From contig NZ_CP065410.1 in assembly GCF_020544405.1 (NCBI RefSeq), positions 992,001-1,056,000 on the forward strand: a stretch of DNA of 64,000 nucleotides, written 5' to 3'. This document shows, piece after piece, positions 41,728 to 51,062 of the stretch. Source of the DNA: Pseudomonas sp. IAC-BECa141. Lineage in GTDB: Bacteria > Pseudomonadota > Gammaproteobacteria > Pseudomonadales > Pseudomonadaceae. Below the pieces are notes generated by a model that saw nothing but the letters and a program-made list of their open reading frames with translations, did no database searches and was not told the origin of the DNA. How positions within the stretch are numbered: position 1 is the first letter of the stretch; every line of letters starts with the position of its first letter. The position numbers and the translations under genes were made by a program.

Positions 41728-42892
41728 TCGATGTGGGAGGCTTGTCGTGCAGGTCGCGGCAAGCCCCCAGCAAATGGTTTTCAAACTGTTCGACGATGGC
41801 CGCCCAACCCTGGCGGCTGGCGTGCTGGCGTGCGTTCAGGCGTACGCAGCGCAACCTTTCGTCTTCTTCCAGCAGCCATGCGGCTGCCTCGCAGAACGCC
41901 TCTTCATCTCCGGGCATTGCCAGCACGCCGTTGTAGCCATGGCGAATATGCTGGGCCGCCGCGGCCTGATCGTAAGACACCACCCCAAGGCCTGAGGCCA
42001 GCGCTTCCAGCACGACGTTGCCAAAGGTCTCGGTCAGGCTCGGAAACAGAAACACATCCCCCGACGCATAGTGCGCCGCCAGCGCTTCGCCCCGTTGCGA
42101 GCCGCAGAAAATCGCCTCGGGCAGTTCGTTTTCCAGTGCCATTCGTTGCGGTCCGTCGCCGACCACGATCAGCTTCAGGTTGCGCTGTGGATAAGTGCCG
42201 GCGAGCTTTTCGAAACTGCGCTTGAGCAAGCCGAGATTTTTCTCCGGCGCCAGGCGTCCTACGTGAATGACAGCAATGTCCCGCTCGCCAAGACCCCATT
42301 GCTCACGCAAGGCATTCAGGCGTTTGGCCGGGTGGAACAACTGACTGTCGACACCCCGGGACAGCAGCGCCAGGCGCTCGAAGTGCCGACGCTCCAGCTC
42401 CAGGCGCTGGCTGACGCTCGGCACCAGGGTCATGGCCGAACGATTGTGAAACCAGCGCAGATAGTGGGTGAGCAAGCGCGTCAGCAAGCCCAGCCCGTAC
42501 TGGTGGGTGTATTGCTGAAAGTTGGTATGAAAACCACTGACCACGGCAATCCCCAGGCGCCGTGCCGCGCGTAACGCCGACAGCCCGAGCGGGCCTTCGG
42601 TGGCGATATAGAGCACGTCGGGGCGATGACGCGTCCAGCGTCGCAACAGTTTGTGCATCGACGACTGGCCCCATTGCAGCCCCGGATATCCCGGCAACGG
42701 CCAGCCCCGGCACAGCAGCAGGGCGTCGTCTTCACTGCGCTGCGGATCGTCAGCCTGACGCGGTCGCACCAGTTCCACCCGATGCCCGCGTGCGCGCAAA
42801 CCGTCGCACAAGCGGCCAAGGGTATTGGCCACGCCGTTGATTTCCGGTGGGAAGGTTTCGCTGATGAGGGTGATATGTAGAGCTGTCGTCAT
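41696..42892 (-). CDS. Family 4 glycosyltransferase
   Basis: A 398-residue GT-B glycosyltransferase. The N-terminal acceptor domain starts ITLISETFPPEINGVANTLGRL, and the C-terminal nucleotide-sugar domain has VGRLAPEKNLGLL and FPSLTETFGNVVLEALASG. It resembles the alpha-mannosyl/glucosyl transferases that glycosylate diacylglycerol; the P. aeruginosa gene in this neighbourhood (PA0842) has, as I recall, been linked to glycolipid synthesis in phosphate limitation. That function is inferred. An ATG at 42916 exists, but 42892 (MTTALHITL) gives the usual start. Confidence 0.88.
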   Translation of the reverse strand: MTTALHITLISETFPPEINGVANTLGRLCDGLRARGHRVELVRPRQADDPQRSEDDALLLCRGWPLPGYPGLQWGQSSMHKLLRRWTRHRPDVLYIATEGPLGLSALRAARRLGIAVVSGFHTNFQQYTHQYGLGLLTRLLTHYLRWFHNRSAMTLVPSVSQRLELERRHFERLALLSRGVDSQLFHPAKRLNALREQWGLGERDIAVIHVGRLAPEKNLGLLKRSFEKLAGTYPQRNLKLIVVGDGPQRMALENELPEAIFCGSQRGEALAAHYASGDVFLFPSLTETFGNVVLEALASGLGVVSYDQAAAAQHIRHGYNGVLAMPGDEEAFCEAAAWLLEEDERLRCVRLNARQHASRQGWAAIVEQFENHLLGACRDLHDKPPTSIKPASSTPHG

Positions 42893-42958
42893 GGCCTCAG
42901 TGTCGGCTGAGGCCATGTCGTGGTTGTGACGTTCCGATGATGGATTTGTGACGCGGTC

Positions 42959-43711
42959 TCAGCGTTGCATCACCAGATTCTCGGCCCCGCGCTCACGCAC
43001 CCAGAACAGCGTCGCGCCAGCCACGGCGGCCGGCATCATCAGGATGTTGACCAGCGGAATCAGCAACACCAGATAAACGATCCCGCCGAAGCTCATGCTC
43101 TGCCAGCGCTTCTGGCGCAGCCAGGTGAGCATTTCGTTCCAGCCCAGCTTGTGGTTATCCGCCGGGTAGTCGATGTACTGGATCGCCATCATCCACACCC
43201 CGAACAGCAGCCACAACGGCGCGGCGACGATGTTCACCACCGGGATGAACGACAGGATGAACAGGCCGATCGCCCGGGGCAGGAAATAACCGAGTTTGCG
43301 CATTTCCCGGGCCAGGGTGCGCGGGATCATGGCGATCAGTTCGCCCCAGCTGAAGGCCGGGAAGTCGTCGGTGCCGCGCACCACCACTTCAACCTTTTCC
43401 GCGAGGAAACCGTTGAACGGCGCGGCGATCACGTTGGCCAGCATCGTAAAGGTGAAGAACACCATCAACGCCACCAGCACCACGAACAGCGGCCACAGGA
43501 TGTAACTGAGGAAACTCAGCCATTCAGGCAGCGACGGCATCAGCGTGTCGACCCACAGGCTGAACTGGTGACCGGCCAGATAGATCAATCCGACGAACAG
43601 CACCAGGTTGATGGCCAGCGGCAGCAGCACAAACAGGCGCAGGCCGGGACTCAAGACCAGTTTGAGGCCTTCGCGCAGGTATTGCGGGCCGGACAGAACA
43701 GGGGCGGGCAT
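42959..43711 (-). CDS. cysZ: Sulfate transporter CysZ (EI24 family)
   Basis: A 250-residue inner-membrane protein with hydrophobic segments at about residues 20-48, 65-95, 145-180 and 205-240. The N-terminal [28 protein letters not shown] and [15 protein letters not shown] are typical of CysZ, a sulfate-specific channel feeding the cysteine pathway. It begins a divergent 310-base gap to trxB. Confidence 0.92.
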   Translation of the reverse strand: MPAPVLSGPQYLREGLKLVLSPGLRLFVLLPLAINLVLFVGLIYLAGHQFSLWVDTLMPSLPEWLSFLSYILWPLFVVLVALMVFFTFTMLANVIAAPFNGFLAEKVEVVVRGTDDFPAFSWGELIAMIPRTLAREMRKLGYFLPRAIGLFILSFIPVVNIVAAPLWLLFGVWMMAIQYIDYPADNHKLGWNEMLTWLRQKRWQSMSFGGIVYLVLLIPLVNILMMPAAVAGATLFWVRERGAENLVMQR

Positions 43712-44984
<1,273 letters not shown>

Positions 44985-45002
44985 GATCGCAGACAACTCG
45001 AC

Positions 45003-45090
45003 ATGATCGTTCCCACGCAGAGCGTGGGAATGCCTCATTTGGACGCGGAGCGTCCCCGGCTGCATTCCCTCGCAGAGCGTGGGAACGATC
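45003..45090. repeat. Paired palindromic repeat, GATCGTTCCCACGC family
   Basis: The element starts ATGATCGTTCCCACGC and ends with the inverse GCGTGGGAACGATC, with two further partial copies (GCGTGGGAATGC, GCATTCCC) inside. It belongs to the same family as 35924-35956 and has a two-hairpin REPIN-like layout. Confidence 0.85.
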
Positions 45091-45096
45091 TGACGA

Positions 45097-45124
45097 AAAA
45101 AATCGGCCAATTGGCCGATTTTTT
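45097..45124. terminator. Bidirectional terminator between trxB and the HopJ-like gene
   Basis: AAAAAATCGGCCAA and its exact inverse TTGGCCGATTTTTT are joined without spacer, a 28-bp perfect palindrome. With A-runs on the left and T-runs on the right it can end transcription from both sides. Confidence 0.93.
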
Positions 45125-45146
45125 CATGCCTGCGATTCGCTCGGAA

Positions 45147-45485
45147 TCAGCGGCGGGTCAGCGGTTGCGCATCGAATTTCACGCCCGCCAGACCGTGCTG
45201 GATCAACGCACGGATATTGCCGTGATCGCTGCCTTCAGGCGTTGCCACGACCGAGCGGTAGTGTTCGCCGAACGCCAGCAGCGCTTCTTCATCGCTCAAG
45301 CCTTCCAGCAGTGCCAGACCCAAAGTCTTGCACGAACCTTCGTTCTGCCCGGCCGCGTTTTCCACGCCACCATTGTTGAACGCCTGAGGCTGGTAGTCGT
45401 AACCGGCGGCGATGAAGGCCAGGGTGTCGGCAAAAGCATGTTCGCCGCTCTTGAGGCTGGCGCGCAGGGTGTTCAGATCACTCAT
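45147..45485 (-). CDS. HopJ family protein
   Basis: A 112-residue protein of the HopJ type III effector family (pattern FADTLAFIAAGYDYQPQAFNNG, NEGSCKTLGLALLEGLSDEEALLAFGEHY). Despite the family name, it occurs widely in non-pathogens and no secretion genes are present here, so it is more likely a housekeeping protein of unknown role. Its start at 45485 overlaps the end of the DUF1244 gene by 8 bases. Confidence 0.88.
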   Translation of the reverse strand: MSDLNTLRASLKSGEHAFADTLAFIAAGYDYQPQAFNNGGVENAAGQNEGSCKTLGLALLEGLSDEEALLAFGEHYRSVVATPEGSDHGNIRALIQHGLAGVKFDAQPLTRR

Positions 45486-45774
45486 TGGGTTTTCCTTTGG
45501 CGAACGCCGCTTGCTGTTCGGCGCTGGCTTCTTGCTGATATTGGGCTTTCCAGTCGGCGTACGGCATGCCGTAAACCACTTCACGGGCATCGTCGAGGCT
45601 GACCTCGATCTGGCGCTCGTCGGCGGCTGCCTTGTACCACTTCGACAGGCAGTTGCGGCAGAACCCGGCGAGGTTCATCAGGTCGATGTTCTGCACGTCC
45701 TTGCGGCTGTCCAGGTGGGCGACCAGCCGGCGGAAGGCGGCGGCTTCGAGTTCGAGGCGTTGTTGCTCGGTCAT
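45478..45774 (-). CDS. DUF1244 domain protein
   Basis: A 98-residue conserved protein. It has the strongly conserved GFCRNCLSKWYKAA motif with a Cys-x2-Cys pair and ends AFAKGKPNE. The function is unknown; the cysteines may bind a metal. ATG 45774 (MTEQQRLELEAAAFRRL) is the family start, although the frame extends 24 codons upstream. It overlaps the HopJ-like gene and lies 68 bases after folX. Confidence 0.86.
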   Translation of the reverse strand: MTEQQRLELEAAAFRRLVAHLDSRKDVQNIDLMNLAGFCRNCLSKWYKAAADERQIEVSLDDAREVVYGMPYADWKAQYQQEASAEQQAAFAKGKPNE

Positions 45775-45842
45775 GATGGGCTCTGTGCAGTCAAATCGTG
45801 GCGCGGATGATAAAAGTCTGACGCCCGGAGCGCCAGACACGT

Positions 45843-46214
45843 TCAACGGCTGGCGGCGAGGGTGATCGACACCGATTCGGCAAAACGCAAGGCATGCGGC
45901 TTGTCGACTTCGACTTCGGCGTACAGCACCGATTCGTTGGCCATCACGAGATCCAGCAGCTCCTGGGTCAGGCGTTCGAGCAGCGCGAAACGGTTGCCTT
46001 CCACGTGGGCGATGATCGCCTTGGTGATCGTGCGGTAGTTCAGCGCGTGGTCGATGTCGTTGTCACGCACCGCTTCCTGCGCGGCGTACAGGATGGTCAG
46101 GTTGATCAGCACATCCTGCTTGTTGAGGATTTCGTCCTCGTTGATCCCGATAAAGGTGCGCAGGCGCAGATCCTTGACCCGGATGCGCGCCATTCCCGGT
46201 TGAAGTTGAGGCAT
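45843..46214 (-). CDS. folX: Dihydroneopterin triphosphate 2'-epimerase
   Basis: A 123-residue FolB/FolX fold enzyme. [40 protein letters not shown] and [19 protein letters not shown] match FolX more closely than FolB. FolX converts dihydroneopterin triphosphate to dihydromonapterin triphosphate, the branch to tetrahydromonapterin. It starts directly against the stop codon of folE, and folM precedes folE, giving a complete monapterin cluster. Confidence 0.93.
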   Translation of the reverse strand: MPQLQPGMARIRVKDLRLRTFIGINEDEILNKQDVLINLTILYAAQEAVRDNDIDHALNYRTITKAIIAHVEGNRFALLERLTQELLDLVMANESVLYAEVEVDKPHALRFAESVSITLAASR

Positions 46215-46775
46215 TTACTTGCTCCGTCCAATCAATTGCAGGAACTCCTGACGGGTGTTGCTCGACTCGCGGAAGGCGCCGAGCATGACCGAGGTGTTCA
46301 TGGTCGAATTCTGTTTCTCGACACCGCGCATCATCATGCACATGTGTCGGGCTTCGATGACCACCGCGACACCGGCGGCATCGGTGACTTGCTGGACCGC
46401 CTCGGCGATCTGGCGGGTGAGGTTTTCCTGGATCTGCAGGCGACGGGCGAACATGTCCACCAGTCGCGCGATCTTCGACAACCCCAGCACCTTGCCCGTC
46501 GGAATATAAGCCACATGGGCCTTGCCGATGAAGGGCAGCAGGTGATGTTCGCACAACGAATAGAGCTCGATGTCGGCGACGATGATCATCTCGTCGCTGT
46601 CGGAGGCAAACAGCGCGCCATTGACGATTTCCTCGACGCTCTGTTCGTAGCCGTGACACAGGTACTGCATGGCCTTGGCCGCCCGCACCGGTGTGTCGAG
46701 CAATCCTTCGCGGTCAGGGTCTTCACCGAGACCGATCAGGATCTCGCGGTAACTCTCGGGCAGGGAACGGGTCAT
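46215..46775 (-). CDS. folE: GTP cyclohydrolase I
   Basis: A 186-residue FolE making dihydroneopterin triphosphate from GTP. The zinc and substrate residues are in [20 protein letters not shown] and [17 protein letters not shown], both intact. It is flanked by folM (21 bases upstream) and folX (no gap). In P. putida a folE gene is light-inducible; the light-regulator genes here lie 1.5-3.7 kb upstream. Confidence 0.96.
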   Translation of the reverse strand: MTRSLPESYREILIGLGEDPDREGLLDTPVRAAKAMQYLCHGYEQSVEEIVNGALFASDSDEMIIVADIELYSLCEHHLLPFIGKAHVAYIPTGKVLGLSKIARLVDMFARRLQIQENLTRQIAEAVQQVTDAAGVAVVIEARHMCMMMRGVEKQNSTMNTSVMLGAFRESSNTRQEFLQLIGRSK

Positions 46776-46796
46776 GGAGCATCCTCGCGGGGCGTA

Positions 46797-47507
46797 TTAC
46801 TTGACGTGCCGCCCGCCATTGACGGTCAGGGTCGTGCCGGTGACGTAAGGGTTGTCGAGCAGATAACGCAGGCTCTGATAAATCACTTCGCTGCCGGGTT
46901 CGATGCCCAGCGCGGACTTGGCCAGCGCTTTGGCGCGGTACGCTGTGTCGTCGTCGGGATTGAACAATAGCAGGGCTGGCGCGATGCCGTTGACCTTGAT
47001 TGAGGGCGCGTAGCGCGCCGCGAAGGACAGCGTGAGACTGTCGAGCCCGGCCTTGCTGGCGCAATAGCCGATGTGTTTGCTGCTGCCCTTGCGGGTGACG
47101 TCATCGCTGATGTGGATGATGTCGGCAGGACTCGAACGTTGCAGCAATTCGGCGCAATGCAGGTTGATCAGGTACGGCGCCAGCATGTGGACGTTAAACA
47201 TGCGGCAGAAGGCTTCGGCTTCGCCGTCGTCGGTTTCCGCCAGCCACTGCGAGGCGTTGTGCACGATGGCGCGCAGGCTGTCGGTGTGGGTCTTCAGTTC
47301 GGTGATGAACGCGAGGATCGAGGCTTCGCTGGAAAAGTCCGCGTGCAGCCCGAGGGCGCCCAGATCCCGCAAAGCCTTCACTCCCGGTCGTTCGCTGCGG
47401 TAGGTGAAGATCACCCGATGGCCGTCGTCCAGCAGACGCTGCGCACAATGCAGGCCGACCCGCTGGCCGGCGCCGGTGATGAGGATGGGAGCTGTGGGAA
47501 AAGTCAT
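46797..47507 (-). CDS. folM: Dihydromonapterin reductase FolM
   Basis: A 236-residue short-chain dehydrogenase. The cofactor motif is ITGAGQRVGLHCAQ, with the TGxxxRxG form found in pteridine reductases and FolM, and the catalytic YCASKAG follows (about residue 145). FolM reduces dihydromonapterin to tetrahydromonapterin, the cofactor of phenylalanine hydroxylase in Pseudomonas. It is first in the folM-folE-folX unit; no clear promoter was identified in the 56-base gap upstream. Confidence 0.92.
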   Translation of the reverse strand: MTFPTAPILITGAGQRVGLHCAQRLLDDGHRVIFTYRSERPGVKALRDLGALGLHADFSSEASILAFITELKTHTDSLRAIVHNASQWLAETDDGEAEAFCRMFNVHMLAPYLINLHCAELLQRSSPADIIHISDDVTRKGSSKHIGYCASKAGLDSLTLSFAARYAPSIKVNGIAPALLLFNPDDDTAYRAKALAKSALGIEPGSEVIYQSLRYLLDNPYVTGTTLTVNGGRHVK

Positions 47508-47563
47508 GTACGGCTCGCGTCGAAGTCAGAGCAAAAACTATAACAGCGACGCGAGCGACGGCT

Positions 47564-48133
47564 TCAGCGATTTTGCGTAGAGGGCGCGGCGGGCAGTGAG
47601 CGTGCAGGCGCCGGGTTGAGCCAGCCGGCCAGCAGGCGGGTCGACAGCGGAATGAAGAAGTAGACCATCAACGGGGTCAGGCACAGCGTGCTGACGAAGA
47701 CTCGGGGAACCAGGCTCATTTCGGCGAGCAACGGTCCCAGCACGAAATTGAACAGCAGCGACACCGGGAAGAACGCCAGCCAGATTGCCACGGCCTGTTT
47801 CCAGCGCGGGGGGCGATGACCGGCAGCACCGAACCAGCCTTCAATGCCGCTGACCCGATGTTCCGTCGGGTGGGCAAACAGATCGCTGCCACGCGCCAGC
47901 CATGCGGTGCGCGATGCCGAGTGTTCCCAGGCATGCAGGGTCTGTTCGTCGACGAAGCGGAATATGATCTGGAATTCATCGTCGCCGGGAGGCGGGGCCA
48001 GTACGCCGGAGCCGAGGTAACCGGGGAAATCGGTGGCCAGTTGTTCGCCTTCTCGCAACCAGGCGATCAGATCCTGATAACGACCATGGGTGACGCGACG
48101 CGCGACCATCAGCGTGACGGGGGAAGTAGACAT
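47564..48133 (-). CDS. Antibiotic biosynthesis monooxygenase-like membrane protein
   Basis: A 189-residue protein with an N-terminal ABM-type ferredoxin-like domain (about residues 5-95: VTLMVARRVTHGRYQDLIAWL, DEFQIIFRFVDEQTLHAWEHS) fused to two or three C-terminal membrane segments (about 115-180: AVAIWLAFFPVSLLFNFVLGPLLA). The fused form is common in proteobacteria and its role is unknown; heme or quinone chemistry is only a guess. It is divergent from the LitR-like gene across 221 bases, so shared control is possible. Confidence 0.85.
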   Translation of the reverse strand: MSTSPVTLMVARRVTHGRYQDLIAWLREGEQLATDFPGYLGSGVLAPPPGDDEFQIIFRFVDEQTLHAWEHSASRTAWLARGSDLFAHPTEHRVSGIEGWFGAAGHRPPRWKQAVAIWLAFFPVSLLFNFVLGPLLAEMSLVPRVFVSTLCLTPLMVYFFIPLSTRLLAGWLNPAPARSLPAAPSTQNR

Positions 48134-48354
48134 TGTGTATCTCCGTATTGCATGTGCGTCGCTCCGGGTAGGAGTCTCGCCTGACGCAGCGCCGGGTAGA
48201 GGGCTGCGTTTTTCGACAAGCAAGGATTATTCCTCATCTTCGTGACAAACCAGAGACTTTCGTCTCATTTCACCGCTTGAACCGCTCGATGGCATCCGGA
48301 GTAGAATGGGATCCAACTACGCTCACACTCGCCAACGAGGACGTACCCGCGCAA

Positions 48355-49314
48355 ATGCCTGTCATGACTGACGTTCGTCCTGCTTTCCCGGCCTCTGTTG
48401 CGCTGGAGCGCGAAGAGCTTTTCCCTATCCGCGAAGTAGCGCGGCTCACCGGCGTGAACCCGGTTACGTTGCGCGCCTGGGAGCGTCGCTACGGTTTGAT
48501 CCAGCCGACACGCACCGAAAGTGGGCATCGGTTGTATTCGATGACCGATATCGAGCGCGTTCGCAGCATCGTCGACTGGATCGATCGGGGTGTTGCCGTG
48601 AGCAAGATCGGCAGGATCCTGGCCAAGACCGAGCCGCTGAAAGTCCTGGCCCCGTTCATATCCGATGACAATATGCAGGCGGATTACCTGCAGTGGCAGG
48701 AACAGGTTCGGCACGCGGTCGGTTCATTCGACGATCAGGCGCTGGATCAACTCTACGGCCAGATTTTCTCCTCCTACGCATTGCCTGTCGTGTTTCAGGA
48801 CATCCTGATGCCGTTATGGCTGCAAATGCTGCAGCGCCAGGACGCTTTCGGACAAACCAGCGAGTGGCTGTTCTTTGATGGTTTTCTGCGAGCGAAGGTG
48901 CTGCAGCGCATCGTCATGCTCCGCGGCTCTCAACCGCGCAGGGTGATCGTCAGCGCACTGGCCGGTCAATGTCGTGAGCTTGAACTACTGGTGGCGGCGC
49001 TGTTTCTCAGCGGCAATGAAGCGGGTGTTCGTGTACTCACCACCGGCCAGCCGTTCGATGAACTGACGCTGGTGTGCGAAAAGACCAGGCCTCAGGCGCT
49101 GGTGCTGTTTTCCAATCATGCGCCGACTGCCGAGCTGCCACGACGTCTGAATCGTCTGGCCTTGAGCCTGGATTGTCAGTTGATGCTGGCGGGCGATGCC
49201 GCCGATCTGGCGCAGGACAGCCTCGCCGGATCAGCGGTTGGCTGCCTGGGCAATGACGGATCGACCATGCGTCAACGCATGAATCAGTTTCTGGCGGGGA
49301 CGCTGGATACCTGA
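48355..49314 (+). CDS. MerR-type regulator, class II LitR/CarH-like
   Basis: A 319-residue regulator with an N-terminal MerR winged helix (about residues 22-92: FPIREVARLTGVNPVTLRAWERRYG) and a C-terminal part following the CarH/LitR helix-bundle plus Rossmann layout. The upper cobalamin ligand region reads SEWLFFDGFLRAKV and the lower-ligand loop reads GQCRELELL, so the histidines of B12-type CarH are missing. P. putida PplR proteins have this class II form and act with LOV photoreceptors. A TTG at 48277 and an ATG at 48289 are upstream in frame; ATG 48355 is a judgement. Confidence 0.88.
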   Translation: MPVMTDVRPAFPASVALEREELFPIREVARLTGVNPVTLRAWERRYGLIQPTRTESGHRLYSMTDIERVRSIVDWIDRGVAVSKIGRILAKTEPLKVLAPFISDDNMQADYLQWQEQVRHAVGSFDDQALDQLYGQIFSSYALPVVFQDILMPLWLQMLQRQDAFGQTSEWLFFDGFLRAKVLQRIVMLRGSQPRRVIVSALAGQCRELELLVAALFLSGNEAGVRVLTTGQPFDELTLVCEKTRPQALVLFSNHAPTAELPRRLNRLALSLDCQLMLAGDAADLAQDSLAGSAVGCLGNDGSTMRQRMNQFLAGTLDT

Positions 49315-49317
49315 GAC

Positions 49318-49923
49318 TCAGGTGTGCATGGCAGGGTGGGTCAGACGATGCTGTTGCAGGATGAACTGGCGCAGACGCTCGGTTTCGTCGGCATCGCTCT
49401 GGCTTAGCTCGTAAGCATAAAAGCCGCTTTCGGTTTCCCGCTCGAACGTCCCGCGCAGGGAAATCCGCTCATAGCCCGACGGGCTGAACCACAAGGCAAA
49501 ATGCTTAGGTGGTTTGGTCTTGTTGCGCACTTCCAGCAGCACACCCTTGTGCGAAACCTCGTGAACCCACAGCGTACCGGGCTGGCCCTTGGCATTTTCC
49601 AGTGCCACCGGCTCTTCCAGAGTCAGGCGCCATGGACGCACCATCGGCCCGTCTTCATAGATGCTCGGTACACCCAGGCGCAGGTGCAGGGCGTGGAACT
49701 CGTCTTCCACCAGATGTAACGGGAAGGTCATCTGCTGATTTTCGAAGTTGGCCTGGATGGTGACTTGTTCATGGGCCGCCAGGCGCGTGAGCAGGTCACG
49801 GATCTGCGAACCACCGTTGACCAGCAGGCTCGACGTCGCATCCCGCACATTGAGTTGCGGGTTGTGTTGCATGGTCTGGATGAAATCCAGCTCATCCTGG
49901 GTCAGGAGGGCGTCACGCTGCAT
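49318..49923 (-). CDS. YcgR/PilZ-like two-domain protein (degenerate)
   Basis: A 201-residue protein. Residues about 40-90 (SQIRDLLTRLAAHEQVTIQ) resemble the N-terminal YcgR (PilZN) domain, and about 95-180 resemble a PilZ domain. The c-di-GMP motifs are imperfect: VRPWR instead of RxxxR and EVSHKG instead of [D/N]xSxxG. Ligand binding is therefore uncertain. ATG 49923 is preferred to an in-frame TTG at 49977. It lies between the convergent LitR-like gene (3-base gap) and the LOV gene upstream on its own strand. Confidence 0.62.
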   Translation of the reverse strand: MQRDALLTQDELDFIQTMQHNPQLNVRDATSSLLVNGGSQIRDLLTRLAAHEQVTIQANFENQQMTFPLHLVEDEFHALHLRLGVPSIYEDGPMVRPWRLTLEEPVALENAKGQPGTLWVHEVSHKGVLLEVRNKTKPPKHFALWFSPSGYERISLRGTFERETESGFYAYELSQSDADETERLRQFILQQHRLTHPAMHT

Positions 49924-49977
49924 GGCTAACTCGAAATGAATAATTACAAAGTCATTGGTGATTGTAGTTAGTGACAA

Positions 49978-50454
49978 TTAGTTCGCTGTTTTGTTTGCGC
50001 CGTTCGTCGCTTTCAGTTCAGCGAGCTCGGCTTCCAGGGCCGCGACCCGGGCCTCCAGTTGCACAACGCGCTGCTGGGCCTTGACCTGAACCGTAACGTC
50101 CTTTTGCACGCCGACGAAATAGGTCAGCCCGTCGTCGGCATTTTTCACGGTCGACAGCGACAGTTCGTTCCAGAACGGCGTGCCATCCTTGCGGTAGTTA
50201 CGCAGGATCTCCCGGCATGAGCCGCCTTCGCTCAATACGTCGCGAATCAACTTCAAACTGGCCTGGTCACGATCTCCGGCCTGCAGGAAGCGGCAGTCCT
50301 GATAAAGAATCTCTTCACTGGTATAGCCGGTCATTTTTTCGAAGGCCGGATTCACGTAGATCAGGATGTTGTCCTGATCACCTTCTTTTTCTGCCACCAC
50401 GATCCCTTCGTTCGACGCGTTGATCACCATTTGCAGCAAACTGGCACTGATCAT
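49978..50454 (-). CDS. Short LOV blue-light photoreceptor
   Basis: A 158-residue single-domain PAS/LOV protein. The LOV signature ILYQDCRFLQAGDRDQ holds the photoactive cysteine at residue 54, and FMN-contacting residues occur in YVNPAFEKMTGY and NYRKDGTPFWNELSL. Flanking N-cap and C-terminal helices (QVKAQQRVVQLEARVAALEAELAEL, a coiled coil) are the only other parts; there is no output domain, as in PpSB1-LOV of P. putida. Light forms a Cys-FMN adduct. It probably signals by protein contact, likely with the LitR-like regulator. Confidence 0.93.
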   Translation of the reverse strand: MISASLLQMVINASNEGIVVAEKEGDQDNILIYVNPAFEKMTGYTSEEILYQDCRFLQAGDRDQASLKLIRDVLSEGGSCREILRNYRKDGTPFWNELSLSTVKNADDGLTYFVGVQKDVTVQVKAQQRVVQLEARVAALEAELAELKATNGANKTAN

Positions 50455-50606
50455 CTATGAAGCCTTTAAGGATTTCGGTGGCAGGCATTCTAGAAGATCG
50501 ATCGGGGCTGTCTACCGGCCACCAGCGCTTATCGAGAGCCAATCGCGACAAGGCGCCGCTGGCTGTTACTATCGCCGCTCTTTTTTTCAGTTTCAGGATC
50601 AGATTG

Positions 50607-51062
50607 ATGAAAGTCGCCATCCTCTCCGGCTCTGTGTACGGCACGGCCGAAGAAGTCGCTCGCCACGCTCAGAGCCTGTTGAACGCCGCCGGTTTTGAAA
50701 CCTTCTACAACTCGCGCGCCAGCCTCGCTGATCTCCAGGCCTTTGGCCCTGAAGTCTTGCTCGGCGTAACTTCGACCACCGGCATGGGCGAGCTGCCGGA
50801 CAACCTGCAACCGTTGTACTCGGCCATTCGCGACCAATTGCCGGCGGCCTGGCGTGGCTTGCCTGGTGCCGTGATCGCCTTGGGCGATGCCAGTTATGGC
50901 GACACCTTCTGCGGCGGCGGCGAGCAATTGCGCGAGTTGTTCGGCGAACTGGGCGTGCGCGAGGTGCAGGACATGCTGCGCATCGACGCCAGCGAAAGCG
51001 TCACGCCTGAAACCGACGCCGAACCTTGGCTGGAACAGTTGATCGCCACGCTCAAGGGCTGA
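50607..51062 (+). CDS. Flavodoxin (MioC-like)
   Basis: A 151-residue flavodoxin-like protein. The FMN phosphate loop is SGSVYGTAEEVA (about residues 7-18), with the isoalloxazine regions TSTTGMGELPDN and LGDASYGDTFCGGGEQ. It is a short-chain flavodoxin of the MioC/YqcA type and probably an electron carrier. The frame is open 50 codons upstream, but MKVAILSGSVYGT sets the start. It is divergent from the LOV gene and overlaps the end of the LysR gene by 11 bases. Confidence 0.93.
   Translation: MKVAILSGSVYGTAEEVARHAQSLLNAAGFETFYNSRASLADLQAFGPEVLLGVTSTTGMGELPDNLQPLYSAIRDQLPAAWRGLPGAVIALGDASYGDTFCGGGEQLRELFGELGVREVQDMLRIDASESVTPETDAEPWLEQLIATLKG

Noticed and set aside
45147..45485. Reading the HopJ-like protein as a secreted virulence effector
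   Set aside because: No secretion genes, no hrp-box and a broad distribution in non-pathogens argue for a housekeeping role.
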